Positions 9,109 to 21,155 of a stretch of 64,000 nucleotides of DNA are shown here, one piece after another. Source of the stretch: Eleusine coracana subsp. coracana (Eukaryota; Streptophyta; Magnoliopsida; Poales; Poaceae); the NCBI GenBank assembly GCA_032690845.1, contig CM064427.1:9311501-9375500 (forward strand), written 5' to 3'. Position numbers and translations under genes: made by a program. The number at the start of each line of letters is the position of its first letter. Positions within the stretch are counted from its first letter, which is position 1. The notes under the pieces were generated by a model. That model worked only from the letters and a program-made list of their open reading frames with translations. It had not been told where the DNA came from and made no database searches.

Positions 9109-10004
9109 CCGTGCTGCTGCTAATGAATTCCTCACCCACGAGGCCACCATGGTGCTTGCACGACCAGCGAGGATCGTTAGGTTCTGGTAGTCATACTTGA
9201 AGAACAATAATGTTGTGAGCTCAAGACCGGTGGGGAATCAATGGGAATATGAGATACAAAGATAGGCTGGGAATCCACTGCAAAGAGTCCGTGATTCCTC
9301 TCTCCCGTGCCCCCCAATCGTCATCAAGATGCAATTGAAAAACGACCCCATGCTCCTCCAGCTCTCAGGTGGGAGGACATGGAAGCACACACGGTGGAGT
9401 CGAGAAAGCGGACCGGATGCCTTCACCTGTGTAGTAATCGAGCAAACATCCATGCGCCACGATTGGAGCTCTGCAGGTCTAGGTCATGCGTACGTCACGG
9501 CAAGGCTTAGCAACTCGACGATATGATCTCTCCTAATAACGCTGCAATGATTATCATCTCCCAATAGATCGGGTCTGCATGCTATGTCCTACTTCGCTTC
9601 GTGAGGCTCTCTATTACGAGTCCCAGAACCCATTATAGGAGCGCATGTCCAATCTGCTGCAGCTTTTGGAATCCATGGCAAAATCGATTAGCAAAGTGTG
9701 AGCCAATTTTTTTTTGTTGGAAGAGTTAAGCAATGCTCAGCTGGATATCCATGGATCTCACGTACCAAATGCTTTAGAACTTTACACAGTGATGTTCAGT
9801 TTGGCATGAGAAGAACTGCTCAAATGATCCTGAGAATATTTAGCATATATATATTGAGGACTGGTAATTTTGAGAGTAAAGGTAAGCCTTCTGTACTTAG
9901 GCCTGCGGATCTTGCGATTTTATAATTGAACTAAGCTCCACACTGTTAAACTTTTGTAATTAATTTTTAGTTTCATATTAACTTTGGATCATAACAACAA
10001 AAAC

Positions 10005-10265
10005 GGCCTGTAGCGGCGGTTCATAAAGCCCTGTAGCAGCGGGCCGCCCACCCCGTCGCTACGTAAACACAACTACTAATAAACGTTTGTAGTGGCAGGT
10101 GGTTTGTCGCCCAAACAAACCGCCGCTACAGTCGTATTAGTAGCGACAGTTGAAGATGTCAATCGCCGCTATTGTTAACTATTAGTAGTGGCGGTTAACA
10201 TCATCAACCGTCGCTATTATTAACTATTAGTAGCAGCGGTTGACATCATCAACCGCCGCTACTTG
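10005..10265. repeat. Left subterminal repeats of the large CACTA element
   Basis: Multiple degenerate copies of TAGCGGCGGTT or AACCGCCGCTA in both orientations, several arranged as TAGTAGCGGCGGTTGACATC-like units (for example near 10140, 10190, 10235). In En/Spm such repeats bind TNPA-type proteins; binding here is inference. Confidence 0.8.
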
Positions 10266-10443
10266 TTATTTTTCAAAAGAAACAATAAAGCAAATATACA
10301 GAAATCACAGATTCTACACACACAGAAATTTATAATATCTCATCACAGATATTTATAACATCTCATCACAGAAATTTACAATATGTCATCACAGAATATA
10401 TATAATATCTCATCAAAATGTTCAATGGATAATACAAAAAGTC

Positions 10444-13400
10444 TTATATAAACCTTAATACATAGTCATCATCTTTCTCTAGAACATTAGGCTCATATGG
10501 TGCTCTCGAACAAGCCCACTCAAAAAGAGACCTATGTTTTGTTGCTAGTAAACCCTTCGAATCAAAGCACTTCCCTTCTGGACTAATAATCTCTCTTAAC
10601 GTAAAACGATAAAGAGAAGCTACAACTAGATACATGACATTTGTACTCAAGTGACCGTGTGATTCAGGAATTATACCCTTTTTGATCTTATCCTTCCTTT
10701 TCATCTTTGCAGCCCATTCTCTCTTTGCCCTTACGGCTTTCTGTGTCACATGAGCAGAGTCTGTTAATATATAAGATATTAAAAATCAAAAATAAAGTAA
10801 AATAGACATAAACAAAATCAACTTACCTCTTGTTGAGACTCCTTAATAATATGGTCTAGGTAAGTTGAAGTGCCAGCCGAGAACACACGAGTGTAGTAAC
10901 CATAATGCACATTTCCTCATATTTGCTTATGGCACTATAAATTAGAGAACACAAGTTCATTACACTTATAATAATTATATGAATGGATAGTATAATAAGG
11001 ACGTGTATGAGATGTATATAAATCTTATCCAAAACTTATGACAGAAGTATATGTTCTTTTTCCTTATAGGATGACATGGCCCGCCAGCTACGGCATATTT
11101 CTCATAAGCACTGCACGATCGACAAAAGCTTATCATTAGATGATATTAATATCATCAAACCATACACACGTAGACCAATTTCTTACTGATCTATGACTTC
11201 CAGAATGTCGTTGTATAGCTTCTTGTCAAAGTCCAGGCTATCAAGCGCTAGAAGGTACCCTTCTTTGGGAAATATCATCGGACAGATCCAATGATCGCTA
11301 CAACAATGTTATCAATAAGTTAATTATGATTGGATTTAACTTTAACATATGATACATGACGAAGGTAGTAGTTGTCCAACTTACTTGAAGTTGTAAGGGG
11401 CCATAATACATTCTCTATCTTGCCACCTCATGAAGCAGTCATACAAGTAATTTGCAACATAAGTTCTTGCTTCTATTGTCAAGACCATCTTCATGTCAGC
11501 AAGCTCTGTTGGTGTCTTATCTGGACTGTTTTCCGGATTTACCGTTGGGTTGATCGAGCTTTGGTTGATCTGGTTTGGGTTGATGTAGGCCACCCTTGAA
11601 TCTTTTCTGTCGGTCTCCTTTCTTTAGAAAAAGGAGTTCATGCTATAAAAGAACATAAGATAATATATGGAATCATGCTTGAAATACAAAGTAGATCGAA
11701 TGCGACACTTACATGCACCACAAGGTGATGAAGGTGACGTCCATCTTGTCTAGACGAAACATCAAGTGGACATCCTCCCAAAATAGGTATAATATTTGTT
11801 TGTCTTCTTCGTTGAACACCTCTTTTAAAATCCAACAAGTGATTTCGGAGACCCCTTCTTTCGACGCCATCATGTACCAGCCGTGCAACTTCCGCATCTC
11901 CCACGGTAGGTTCTTGTACATGTTCTTTGACATAAGGGGTTTACCGAATACGAATTTCAGGTAGTCCACTTCGTCCGTAGGATTGTCCAAAATTTGATCG
12001 TCATATGACAATACATCCCGAGGATTTGTTCTTGTAGGACGAGCTTGCCGGTGGTTGCTAGACGTTTTTTCAATCCAGCCAAGTACTTATCAACATCAAT
12101 TTTTTCTTTTGGGTCCTTTGCCTCTTTGTCAAAACCGGTAATCATCTTTGGCATTACCGGAGCCTTGACGACAACTGGCGCAAGCTGAACTTGGATTACT
12201 GGAGACTGAACTTGAACCATCGCAACCGCTATTGACGGAGGCTCGACTTGAATTGCCGAAGCCTGGAATTGAATTGGTGGAGCCTTGACGACAACAGGCG
12301 AAGGCTCGAGTTGAATAGTCTCCGGAAGAGGCTCGTTGTCATGATAGATTATAGGACTGAGAGTCGAGCCGTCTTTTGCATGAGGTTGGGGCATGTTGCC
12401 TGAAGCTGCTGCAGACATAGGAGACTGTTGTCCAGCTGTCATGACTGGCTGGCTCGCATGAAAGGACCCGTGACCAGACAACGGGGGTGGAGAAGCTCGT
12501 GTGGAGAGGACAACATCATGACATTTCCAAATGATGAAAGAGCTAAGCGCGTCTTGGAGAGTTTCTATACCCGCCTCAGATCGGGATTTGATCTCATTGT
12601 CCTCATAGCCAGGTGCTATTTTCAACACGGAGACACGCACATAACCAGGAAGGATATCCTGGTTATGGAGCATCTGTCCTGGAAGTGCCATGCCGAATGC
12701 AACCTTCATCGTCTTCCCCTTGTAACCAAATGGCACATGTAACTCACAAGGAGTATCCTCAGTAAGGTCCTCCATTTCTGGTTGCATCGAGATCGATGGT
12801 TCCGTGGAGACTGATCGTTGCGTGGATGAGAACATACCACAAAAGAAGACATCCATTGCTGCCTCCAAGCTGGGGTCCAAACGACCGCTTTTCACATCGA
12901 CAGCTAACATCATGACTTGTCGCCTCCAAGCTTTCTTGGCTTTCTCTTCTTGATCTTTCTTGTGCAGTGTATGCTTCTTATACAGGTGAGATGATCCTTG
13001 GCTCTTGATCTTTCCATGTGGCCGATGATGACACTCCTTGTACGCGACCACCATGTTTCTTGGTCCCAATAGGCACACTGAGTTGGTCCTTGTGATACTC
13101 AGATATAAATAGAACAACCTCCGTCTGTGCCGTGATGGGACCTTTCAAGGCTTGCACAACTTCACCTACCGTGGGATCCTTCACAATAATCTCTCCTTCT
13201 TCGATTATGTCAGAGCGACCATACACCCAGTTCCTGGTACGCTCATTGGTGTTTGGTAACGGATCAGGTTTTTCTTCCGTACGGAGCTTGGCTTCCTTCT
13301 CTCTCCAAATCGGAATCTTCTTTTGTATCCGCCTGGACCTAACCGCGGCTTGTACTTGTTCCGCTTGTTGAGCTCAACCATCTTTTCACTGAGCTCCTTC

Positions 13401-14173
13401 GAAGCACTGCTCGTCTTCTGCTCAACAAACTCATCCAATTCCTACTGACTGATATTTCCATCCTTGTCAAATGGGGTTCAATTTTTCTTGACGTATTGGC
13501 AGTTGAGCTTGGACTTGTAATCTCAAAAGATGTGATTAAGAGTAGACATCGTGGCCTTCTTGGCTCTCTCAAGATTTGCTGGCTGGAACAGGATGGTTGC
13601 CAAGATGTTAGCCCACATATCGTCTTTTCTGCCATCCGGAACTTGGCGCCAATCTTGCCACGTGATTTTGCAATGATCCCTCACCCCTTTGCCGCAATGG
13701 TTCCGCCATTTGGCATTGACACCAGCGGGTTCAATCAGTTCTCCATCTTTGGGGTCTAGTGCAGTAACCTTGTAGATGCCCTCTGCCATGTTCGCGGAGC
13801 GCTGACCGTGCTTGCATTTGTGTGTGGAAACTTGGGCAGACACCTCTTCCGTTTGCTGCTCAAGGCCCTCATCAGCCGCAACCTCTGTTGCAAATATCTG
13901 ACGGGCACTTCGTCGAGGGCCCTAGGACATCAATAGTAGATTTTAGTTGATATAATCTATGTACCAAATAAGAAAATTATCTTTGATAAGATACCTTCTC
14001 TTCAGGCATTAATCAGGGTTTGGGTTCCCCAATCGACGTTCCTTAGGTGATGGAGGATGCGGATCCTCTAGTTCTTCCTAGTGTTCGCTTGATCCTTCAT
14101 CGTCTGAAGACGACCTTGCTTCTGAGGGCGCCTTGAGGGCGTCTTCCTCTTGAGAGGGCATATTGTCTGCCAT
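10444..14173 (-). pseudogene. CACTA TNPA-type protein: Transposase_24-like plus Ulp1-like C-terminus, broken
   Basis: The start is placed at ATG 14173-14171 (MADNMPSQEEDALK), with a stop after about 30 codons. From about 13930 to 13440 the minus strand reads a Transposase_24 (PF03004)-like region: AKWRNHCGKGVRDHCK, TWQDWRQVPDGRKDDMW, AKKATMSTLNHIF, then DEFVEQKTSSASKELSEKM. About 13117-11957 is an open 386-codon stretch with PCELHVPFGYKGKTMKVAFG and a long Val/Pro/Gln-rich repeat. The C-terminal part (11600-10850) resembles a Ulp1/C48 SUMO-protease fold: CSDHWICPMIFPKEG and LLALDSLDFDKKLY (complement of about 11190-11310) give the His-Trp and Asp motifs. Where CGYY is expected the sequence reads YGYY (about 10905-10930). 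The last exon is 10749-10444. Several stops and frameshifts make it a pseudogene. Related CACTA and MULE elements are known to carry Ulp1 domains. Confidence 0.75.
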
Positions 14174-15267
14174 GACGAGAAGACTTTGACACCTTATATT
14201 AGATATGACGACTAGTTTAGAAAACAAGGAGTCTCACTTAGCCCGCTTTCATCATTGAGCATGGGTCGATTGCCTACGTAGAATAGATTAGTAGTACAGA
14301 GAGACAAGGAGAAGAATAGAAAAGTTAAAATTTGCTCTGTGTGCAAGTTGCTGAATCAACGGCCTTCCAACGTTCTAAGATCCTTGACGTGTACAACAAA
14401 TATATCCAATATCCTAGGATATGGTCCATGTCGCCAGACTAGCCACACTTAGCCCACTTTCACCATTAAGCATGGGTCGATCAACTATATGTATCATTCG
14501 TTCATAGGAACATCGCATAGGTATCATAAGCAACTATATTAAAGGCCACAAATAATAAGACATATATTAAAGGCCGCAAGTAATAAGGCATATATTATAG
14601 GCCAAAGTAATATGGCATAAGTATGGCCACAAGTAAACAATACTACAGATTTCAGAAATGGCATATAGGGCAGTTAGCAGTAAGCATCGGACTATCATAA
14701 GAGCATGTAAAATCAGAGGAGCAATCATATGGTAGAAAAATACTAAGAATCGATAGTACAACAACAAGTATATGGATATCAACATGAAGTGTAAGCAAGC
14801 AAACAATTGACAACATGGATATCAACATGAAGTGTAAGCAGTGACAACTATGGCAGCAAGCAAGCAAAATGAACCATGTCCAGAACAGCAACAGCAAAAG
14901 ATCAACAACATGGATATCAACAGCAGCAACAAATGAACCATGTCCAAAACAGTGAGCATTTTCAGATATATAAAGTGAGCATTTTTAGATCCTAGCAAAC
15001 AGTGAGTAGCAAAAAATGGCAAGCATAATAAGAGAGCAGGATTGAACTGAACTTAACCTAAATAATATAAGAGCAGGCTTCAACTGAACTTAACCTAAAT
15101 AATATGAGTGCAGCAGCAAGCATAATAAGACAGACGTCTTTGCACCACAAAAACAGACGTCTATGCACCACATAGTGATCCATGTTTCAACTAAGAGCAT
15201 ACATACTGATCCATGTTTCAACTAAGAGCATATATAATAGACAAGCTAATCTTATCCAAAAATTCCA
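14174..15267. other. 5' leader or intron region of the TNPA-type gene with degenerate repeats
   Basis: No gene is supported. It contains repeated words such as ACATGGATATCAACATGAAG (about 14812 and earlier at about 14768) and AATGAACCATGTCCA (14869 and 14932), and a direct repeat GATCCATGTTTCAACTAAGA (15177 and 15208). Minus-strand open frames at 14567-15022 are low-complexity hydrophobic translations of these repeats. Confidence 0.55.
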
Positions 15268-15920
15268 TCAAGGACAAGCATTCCGCATTTCATCGAACAA
15301 GAACAGAGAGGAGGGGACAGGCAGTCGGGTGCACCTGGTTGTCGATGAGCAGGAGGGCGTCGGAGAGAAGGGGAGAGGGGAGGAATACAAGGGTGTAGCG
15401 CTTATCAGAGAGAAGGCAGAGGCTATCGAAGAGGGGGAGGCCCTCACGGCAATGGTCGGCGAGTTCGAGGATGGGGAGAAACCGGCACGCGCGTCGTCGA
15501 AGAGAGGAATCCCCTGGCGGCGGAGCTCGAGAAGGAGGGGGCCGACACAGTGGTCGTTGATGAGGAGAAGGCGGACGGAGGGTCGAGGAGGCGGGGCGCA
15601 GTCGGGGAGGAGGTGGCAGAGCCCGCACGGTGGTCGTTGAGGGCGAGAAAGAGGAGGGGGGCCCGCACGGTGGCCGTCAACAAGGGACGCAGCGGTGGTC
15701 GGGGACGGAGGAGGGGGCCCATGCTCGTCGCCGAGGCGGTAGCACTCGGGGAGGCGGAGGGTCGTTGACGAGAAGAGGAGGAGCAGGCCACGACGGGAGG
15801 AGGAGGTCGACGGCGACGGTGCTCGGAGAGGAGGGTAGGCGGCGTTCGGGGAGGCGGAAGTCGGGCAGCCTGTCGGCGTCAAAGAATAGCGCCGGAAGTT
15901 AGGGTTTGGACCCTGCCACA
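15268..15920. other. GC-rich block inside CACTA, upstream of the TNPA-type gene
   Basis: About 650 bp of GC-rich sequence with long open frames on both strands (217 codons on minus). The products are Pro/Ser/Leu- or Arg/Gly/Glu-rich and change with frame, which is typical of GC-rich 5' leader sequence of grass CACTA elements rather than a conserved protein. Similar blocks occur in the small CACTA elements at 5900-6200 and 6640-7250, also next to the terminal promoter end. Confidence 0.5.
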
Positions 15921-16020
15921 CCCCTGCTTATATGGGGGTGGCCACTTTAGCGGCGATTCACAAAGCCAACCGCCGCTACTAAGGAATAGCGGTGGTTGGT
16001 TTTGTGAGCCGCCGCTAAAA
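15921..16020 (-). promoter_or_regulatory. Internal promoter-like end: TATA box plus CCGCCGCTA repeats
   Basis: On the minus strand CCCATATAAGCAGG (complement of about 15925-15940) is followed downstream by GGGTCCAAACCCTAACTTCC. Just upstream lie four TAGCGGCGGTT-type repeats (15951-16015) in inverted pairs. The same arrangement (repeats, TATA, GC-rich leader) marks the right ends of the other CACTA elements in this window. It may be the promoter of the TNPA-type gene or the relic end of a separate fused CACTA element. Confidence 0.5.
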
Positions 16021-16552
16021 AGTTGTCATTTTTTTAAAAAATAATAGTGTTATTCATTTTCCAAAAATTGTATTATTCATTTTAGCCCCTGATTTTTTTA
16101 TAAATAATATATTAGCCCTAGAATTTTACAAAAGAACCCTTGAGTTCATTATTAATTATGTTTTAATCTTGTCTTTTTACACTTAGGCCCCTATACTTAG
16201 TAAAAATTAATGTTAGGTCCTAAAATTTTGCAGAAACAATCCTATTCTTTTAATTAATTACATTTCAGTCCGAATATTTTTACACTTTAATTTTGTTTTG
16301 GTCCTAGATTTTTGTAGAAAGACCCCTACACTTTTTAAAAATTATAGTTTTAGTCCTCTTATTTTTTCTTGCACTCTTATTTATTGATCGCATCTTAAAA
16401 TTTTTGGTCTCCTCTTACCGTTTCAATAACATCTTTCTATTTAAATAAGTTACACAATCTTTATATTCAAATAAGAATAAATTACATAGAACATAATACA
16501 AGGTTTGAATAATAAAAGGTACTTAACAAAATAAAATTACATGATGCTTGAG
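16021..16552. other. AT-rich spacer between the two CACTA genes
   Basis: Strongly AT-rich, with recurring degenerate phrases of the type TTAGGCCCCTATACTT, TAGGTCCTAAAATTTTGCAG and GGTCCTAGATTTTTGTAG (about 16080-16400), suggesting an old tandem repeat with period near 90 bp. No coding potential is seen. Confidence 0.5.
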
Positions 16553-19500
16553 TTAGCCTTGAACGACTTTTCCTTCGCAGTGATTGGTGCGCATGTAGGC
16601 AATTTCACCGGCAAAGGAGAGTCTTGCTTCTAAGACTTTAAAATTTTTCGGATCTATGAAACATGGAAGCTCGTCATATTGATTGTAGTTATCTCGATCT
16701 TCTATATTCTCCACTCCAACGATTCTTTGTTTACCTGGAACAACAATGTATTTCTTTTCGTCCTTTGGGTCAAGTACATAAAACACCTGTTCCACTGTCT
16801 TGGCAAGTATCCAAGGCTCATCTTTGTGACCAACATTGTTAAGATCAACAATTGTGAAACCATATTCATCCACGTCGACGCCACTAGGGTGCTTCACCCA
16901 TTTGCATTTAAATATGGGGACCTATAAATTTGCACTGTAGTCTAGTTCCCATATTTCCTCAATGTACCCGTAATACGAGGTCGTCTGGTCCTCTTCGTCA
17001 TTGGCTTCTACTCATACACCTCTGTTTTGACACTTACTCTTCTTATCCTTCTGTTGGGTGTAGAAGGTAAAACCATTGATGTCGTATGCCTGAAAGGTAA
17101 CCATGGTTCTTCTCGGGCAGTTAGCTAACTTCCTCAACATTTTCTCTTCCAAGGACACGCCACATGGAAGGTCTAGGGAGCTAAACCATGATGTGAAAGA
17201 GAACTTGTGCTCGTCAATGATCCATTTATCCGTTGCATCCTTGTTGTTCCCGTGGAGCTCTAACAAATGTTTCTTAAAGTACGATCCCACAATCTACGTT
17301 TGTTGCAATACGCTAAAATGTGCTTGGTCCACTCGTTTCAAGTCATGGTCGATGAACGATCTACGTCCTTTTGTACCTTTTTCCAGATAATCTAACCTCA
17401 TGACAAGACATGGGTAGACCAATTGATCTGCTACCATCATTAATGTAATCTGAGCAACATTTGATGATCTCCTCAGTTATGTAGCCCTCGATCATAAAAC
17501 CCTCTAGATATGAACGAGTACGTACATAGCGTTTCAATACATACATGAACCTCTCAAACGGAAACATCTGATGTAGGTAGACGGGACCCAATGCAAATAT
17601 CTGGTCAACAATATGAATCATGTCCATCGTATCGAAAAAGGATGGAGGTAAGACCATCTCAAGTATGCACATTGTTTCCTTCATGTGGGTCCGTAGGTCA
17701 TTTAACTCGTCTTCAATTATCACCTTCTTTGATACCATGTTAAAGAAGTAGCTAATGCGAGTTACAGCCAATTTCAGCCATGACGATTTAACAGCTCTGA
17801 TAGCAATAGGGAGAAACACCGAAAGCATTATGTGGCAATCGTGAGTGTTGTACCCACTTATCTTTAACTCTTCCATGTTTACAAGATTCTTGATATTCGA
17901 TGAGAAACCCGTCGGTAGTTTAATCCCACTGAGGCACTTATAGAATGATGTTTTCTCCTCAAATGTGTAGGGTGCTGGGGGGAGGAAGTACTTCCTATTT
18001 GCTCTTTCTTGCGGATGGATGCTGGTCTTATTCCCATCACTACAAGATCTCTACGTGCGCTAAGTCCATCCTTTCCAATAATACACCCTTTCCAATATGC
18101 ATCCATTCGGAGGCATGATTCACTTCCAATTCTTTCCAATAATTGAAATATACGAAGAAAATGGATTTCTTTTTAAATGACTTGAGACCTTATGCCTTTT
18201 TGACTCCCTTCACTGGCTTTCCAAAAGCAACATTGATGTTTTTAACAAGGTCAAACACAACCCTGCCAGTCGAACATCGAGGTTCTATGTCGTTCTCAAC
18301 TTTGTCATCAAAGTATCTAGCTATCACACGATACCTGTGTTTTGCTGGTAAGAATTTGCGGTTTCGCGTATACACTAGCTTCTGGGATGCTGGAAGGTAC
18401 ACATGGGATGTATCATCAACGCATACAAAACATGTCGCCTTTCTATTGATCTGCCTTGATAGCGCCCTTAGTGCCAGGGAATCACTTACCGTGCAAAAAA
18501 TAATTGCTCTTAGCATGAAGTACTATCTTAGATACTCATCCCATGTACGGACCCCCTCCAACCACAGTTTCTGCAGGTCTTCGAACAATGGTACTAAGAA
18601 CACGTCTATGTCGTTACCAAGTTCTTTGGGCTCAGATATAAGAGTGGTCGGCAGTAGGTACTTACGCTTATGGCATAACCATGGTGGAATGTTGTACATT
18701 GCTAGTATCACTGGCCAAGTGCTATGCGGATTCCTCATTTGACCGAATAGGTTCATCCTGTCTATACTCAATGCAAACCGTAGGTTTCTTTTCTCATTAG
18801 AGAAGTCTCGATGATCCTCATCGAACTTTTTCCACTGTGTTCCATCTGTGGGATGTCTGAGCTTACCGTCTCCCTCGCGTGCATGCCATGTCATCATTGC
18901 CGCATCCCTAGGATTGGCGAACAAGCGTCTGATGCGATTGACCATGGATAAGTACCACATGACTAAGGCAGGAATCTTAGTATCATCATAGTCATCGATG
19001 ATAGAACTTCTTTTCTTCTTTCTCCTGTTAGTTGTATTCTTCACGCCACCATCGGTATCACAATCGTTGTTCCTCTTGTAATGACAGCATTTGCACCTTG
19101 GGCATCTCACAACGTCCTGATGCTCCTTTTGATACAATATGCAATGATTTGGACACGCGTGAATTTTTTGCACGCCTAACAAAAGTGCAGAAATCAACTT
19201 CTTAGCAAGGTATGTTGTCCTTGGCAACAAGTTGGGCTTCGACAGCGCATCAGAAATAAGTTCCAATAAATTTGTGAAACTAGCGTCCGACCAACCATGC
19301 ATGGCCTTCAGCTTCATCAGCTCAAGTACAGTACGCAATCGGGTGAACTCTTTATCACATCCTTTAGATTCATTATATAATGGATCCTTTGATGCCTTCT
19401 CTATTCTATAAAAATTATCAAGTCCTTTAGTTGTACCGGCATTGATCAACACCTGCGGCTCAATGTGACATAACAACTCCTTAACATCAAAATCAGCTTC

Positions 19501-19864
19501 ACCAGGCGATTCTGTCGCATCTGCACTAGGCGAATTGACAGCTTCGACTTCAACTTCAATATGCTCATCAAATTCCATATCCACCACATTGTTCTCACAA
19601 AGTTTTGTCCATCTCGTGTACCCCTGAACAAAACCCCTTCGCACCAAGTGTGACTTGATTACTTCTATATCATTCTACACCTTCTGATTCTTGCAATCAA
19701 AACATGGACAATATACATCAGTCGCCCGTTCACGTCGAGCATGTTGTGCGGCCCCTTCGATGAATTTGGAGACTTCGCATAAAAATATTGGACCCGGTCT
19801 TGGTTCCTTGTACATCCAAGATCTATCCTGGTCTTGGTGCCTCGTACATCCAAGATCTATCCAT
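16553..19864 (-). pseudogene. CACTA TNP2-type transposase (Transposase_21, DUF4218, DUF4216), broken
   Basis: The family start MDRSWMYEAPRP is read from ATG 19864-19862, but a 34-bp tandem duplication (19794-19861) shifts the frame at once. The main ORF 19647-18523 (374 codons) includes HACPNHCILYQKEHQD, VRCPRCKCCHYKR, MVNRIRRLFANPRDAAMMTWHA and GQMRNPHSTWPVILAMYNIPPWLC, classic TNP2/Transposase_21 (PF02992) sequence; it continues in 18516-18190. A DUF4218-like part is at 17876-17361 (GYNTHDCHIMLSVFLPIAIR, FFDTMDMIHIVDQI). DUF4216-like parts are at 17290-17012 and 16897-16553 (GFTIVDLNNVGHKDEPWILA, VFYVLDPKDEKKYIVV). The transposase would bind the CACTA termini and cut DNA in the nucleus. Multiple stops and frameshifts separate the parts, so this copy is dead. 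Family assignment is secure. Confidence 0.88.
19794..19861. repeat. 34-bp tandem duplication at the TNP2 start
   Basis: Two adjacent 34-bp units (19794-19827 and 19828-19861) share CTTGT/CGTACATCCAAGATCTATC with about four differences. Because 34 is not a multiple of 3, the duplication breaks the reading frame about a dozen codons after the start. Confidence 0.9.
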
Positions 19865-20860
19865 CACGAACGACCTTGAATGTGAACCAAAAAATGTTCA
19901 AATTAATTAACTAATTATGTGTAACAAAAATATTAAACATTCATTATATATATTAAAAAAATAAATTACATGAAGTGAGAAATATTATGCAAGGTACAAT
20001 AAAACAAACATTAAGTTATTTCATATATTATTTAACTTTCATCACCATCTATCCAATAAATATTAGAAATTAATTAATTATTTGTGTGTAACAAAAAATT
20101 TCAATATTCACTAAATATATAAACATTGAAAAATAAATTACATGAAGTGAGAAATATTATGGAAGATAAAATGAAACAAACATCAAATTATTTTATATAT
20201 TATTAAACTTTTATCAATAAATAATAATAAAATTGACATCCCTCTTGCCCTAATACTACATTCTCTCTCTTCTAAAAACCAAACTAGATCTAGATTCCCA
20301 TTGACATAAAACATGCTAGATATAATATTTTTTTTGTGTAGCGATGAAAAGAGATGATGTATACCTTCATAAACTTCAACTACAAACACAATAGAACTAT
20401 CCAAATCAAACAAATTTAGATAAAATTTGATGAAAACCTAACAAACTTAAAACCCAAAATTCAACTTGATTTCAAAATGAGAGCAAAAAAAACCTATGGG
20501 ATGAGTTCCTCTTACCTCAGAGAGAAAATTTCTGCAAAACAAAATAAACTCAAAACCTTCCCCCCTTGATTTTCGTGATTCGCCCAAATTTTCGGGTCGC
20601 CATTGTTCGAGTGAGGGTTGGAGCTGTCGGATCACGGCTTTTATAGCCTGTGCATTTTATAGCGGCGGTTGACATTATCAATCGCCGCTATTGTGCCCTT
20701 AATAGCGGCAGTTGACAATGTCAACTACCACTATAGTGAGTCTCTGTAGCGGTGGTGTGGTTTGGGGCAGTGCCCATGGGCTCTGTACCGGCGGCCGACG
20801 TTGGCTCGTGCCGCTACGCCGTTTCGCCTGCTGCCGCTACAGGCCCTATTTGTGGTAGTG
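19865..20860 (-). promoter_or_regulatory. 5' terminal region of the large CACTA element
   Basis: AT-rich leader-like sequence (19900-20450), then a GC-richer part, then a terminal array of TAGCGGCGGTTGACATT-type repeats (20660-20840) ending in the GTAGTG terminus. A minus-strand TATA-like GGCTATAAAAGCC (about 20636-20648) sits just inside the repeats, consistent with the promoter of the TNP2 gene. Open frames here are short and unsupported. Confidence 0.6.
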
Positions 20861-21155
20861 GACTCTGAACATTCACTGTATCCTTAGTTTGATAGAAGCT
20901 CATGGTCATGTCCTTCTATGCTTCTAAAGCTCTTATGAGTGCAATAGTTTTATTCTTGATTTTTTGACATGTCATCACTAAGTGGTTTTGTTGAGACATT
21001 GGGACTAATTTGTTTCTACACGAACTGGCAGATATGCTTTAATATACCCTCATTCATGTTAGGCTTGCACACACACGCGCTCCTTCCGTGGCAACAAGCC
21101 TTCACGAAAGGAATAACTTTGTTTCTGCCATGTTTGCAGATTCTGTGAATCTACC
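20861..21155 (-). other. Internal segment of copia A between the CACTA and gypsy insertions
   Basis: 295 bp of AT-rich sequence with no coding region. It includes the second copy of the 58-bp direct repeat (21044-21101) and ends with CTACC (21151-21155), the left target-site copy of the gypsy element. Confidence 0.6.

Larger units (their letters stand above)
8873..9989 (-). other. Decayed internal segment of copia A (3' portion)
   Basis: About 1.1 kb between the left LTR and the CACTA insertion. It includes an (AT)n run at 8916-8942 and a 58-bp stretch (9051-9108) that recurs at 21044-21101. Open frames around 9238-9530 on both strands are short and without a recognised domain. I see no intact coding region. 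Confidence 0.5.
9990..20860 (-). mobile_element. Large CACTA (En/Spm) element carrying TNP2-like and TNPA/Ulp1-like genes
   Basis: The left end CATAACAACAAAAACGGCC (decayed CACTAC) is followed by multiple TAGCGGCGG or CCGCCGCTA subterminal repeats (about 10005-10265). The right end is CCGCTACAGGCCCTATTTGTGGTAGTG, preceded by similar repeats (about 20660-20840). Flanking trinucleotides are GAT (9987-9989) and GAC (20861-20863), a target duplication with one change. Length 10.87 kb. Both genes are transcribed leftward, the usual arrangement of a TNP2 gene followed by a second regulatory/transposase gene. Both are damaged, so the copy is not expected to be autonomous. An internal block of subterminal-type repeats at 15945-16015 may be a second promoter or a remnant end. 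Confidence 0.83.

Noticed and set aside
14567..15022. Minus-strand hydrophobic frames that look like membrane proteins
   Set aside because: They are translations of degenerate repeats (ATGGATATCAACATGAAG-type) and have no family features.
15268..15921. 217-codon minus-strand frame in the large CACTA element
   Set aside because: Low-complexity Pro/Ser/Leu composition with equally long frames on the other strand; treated as GC-rich leader DNA.
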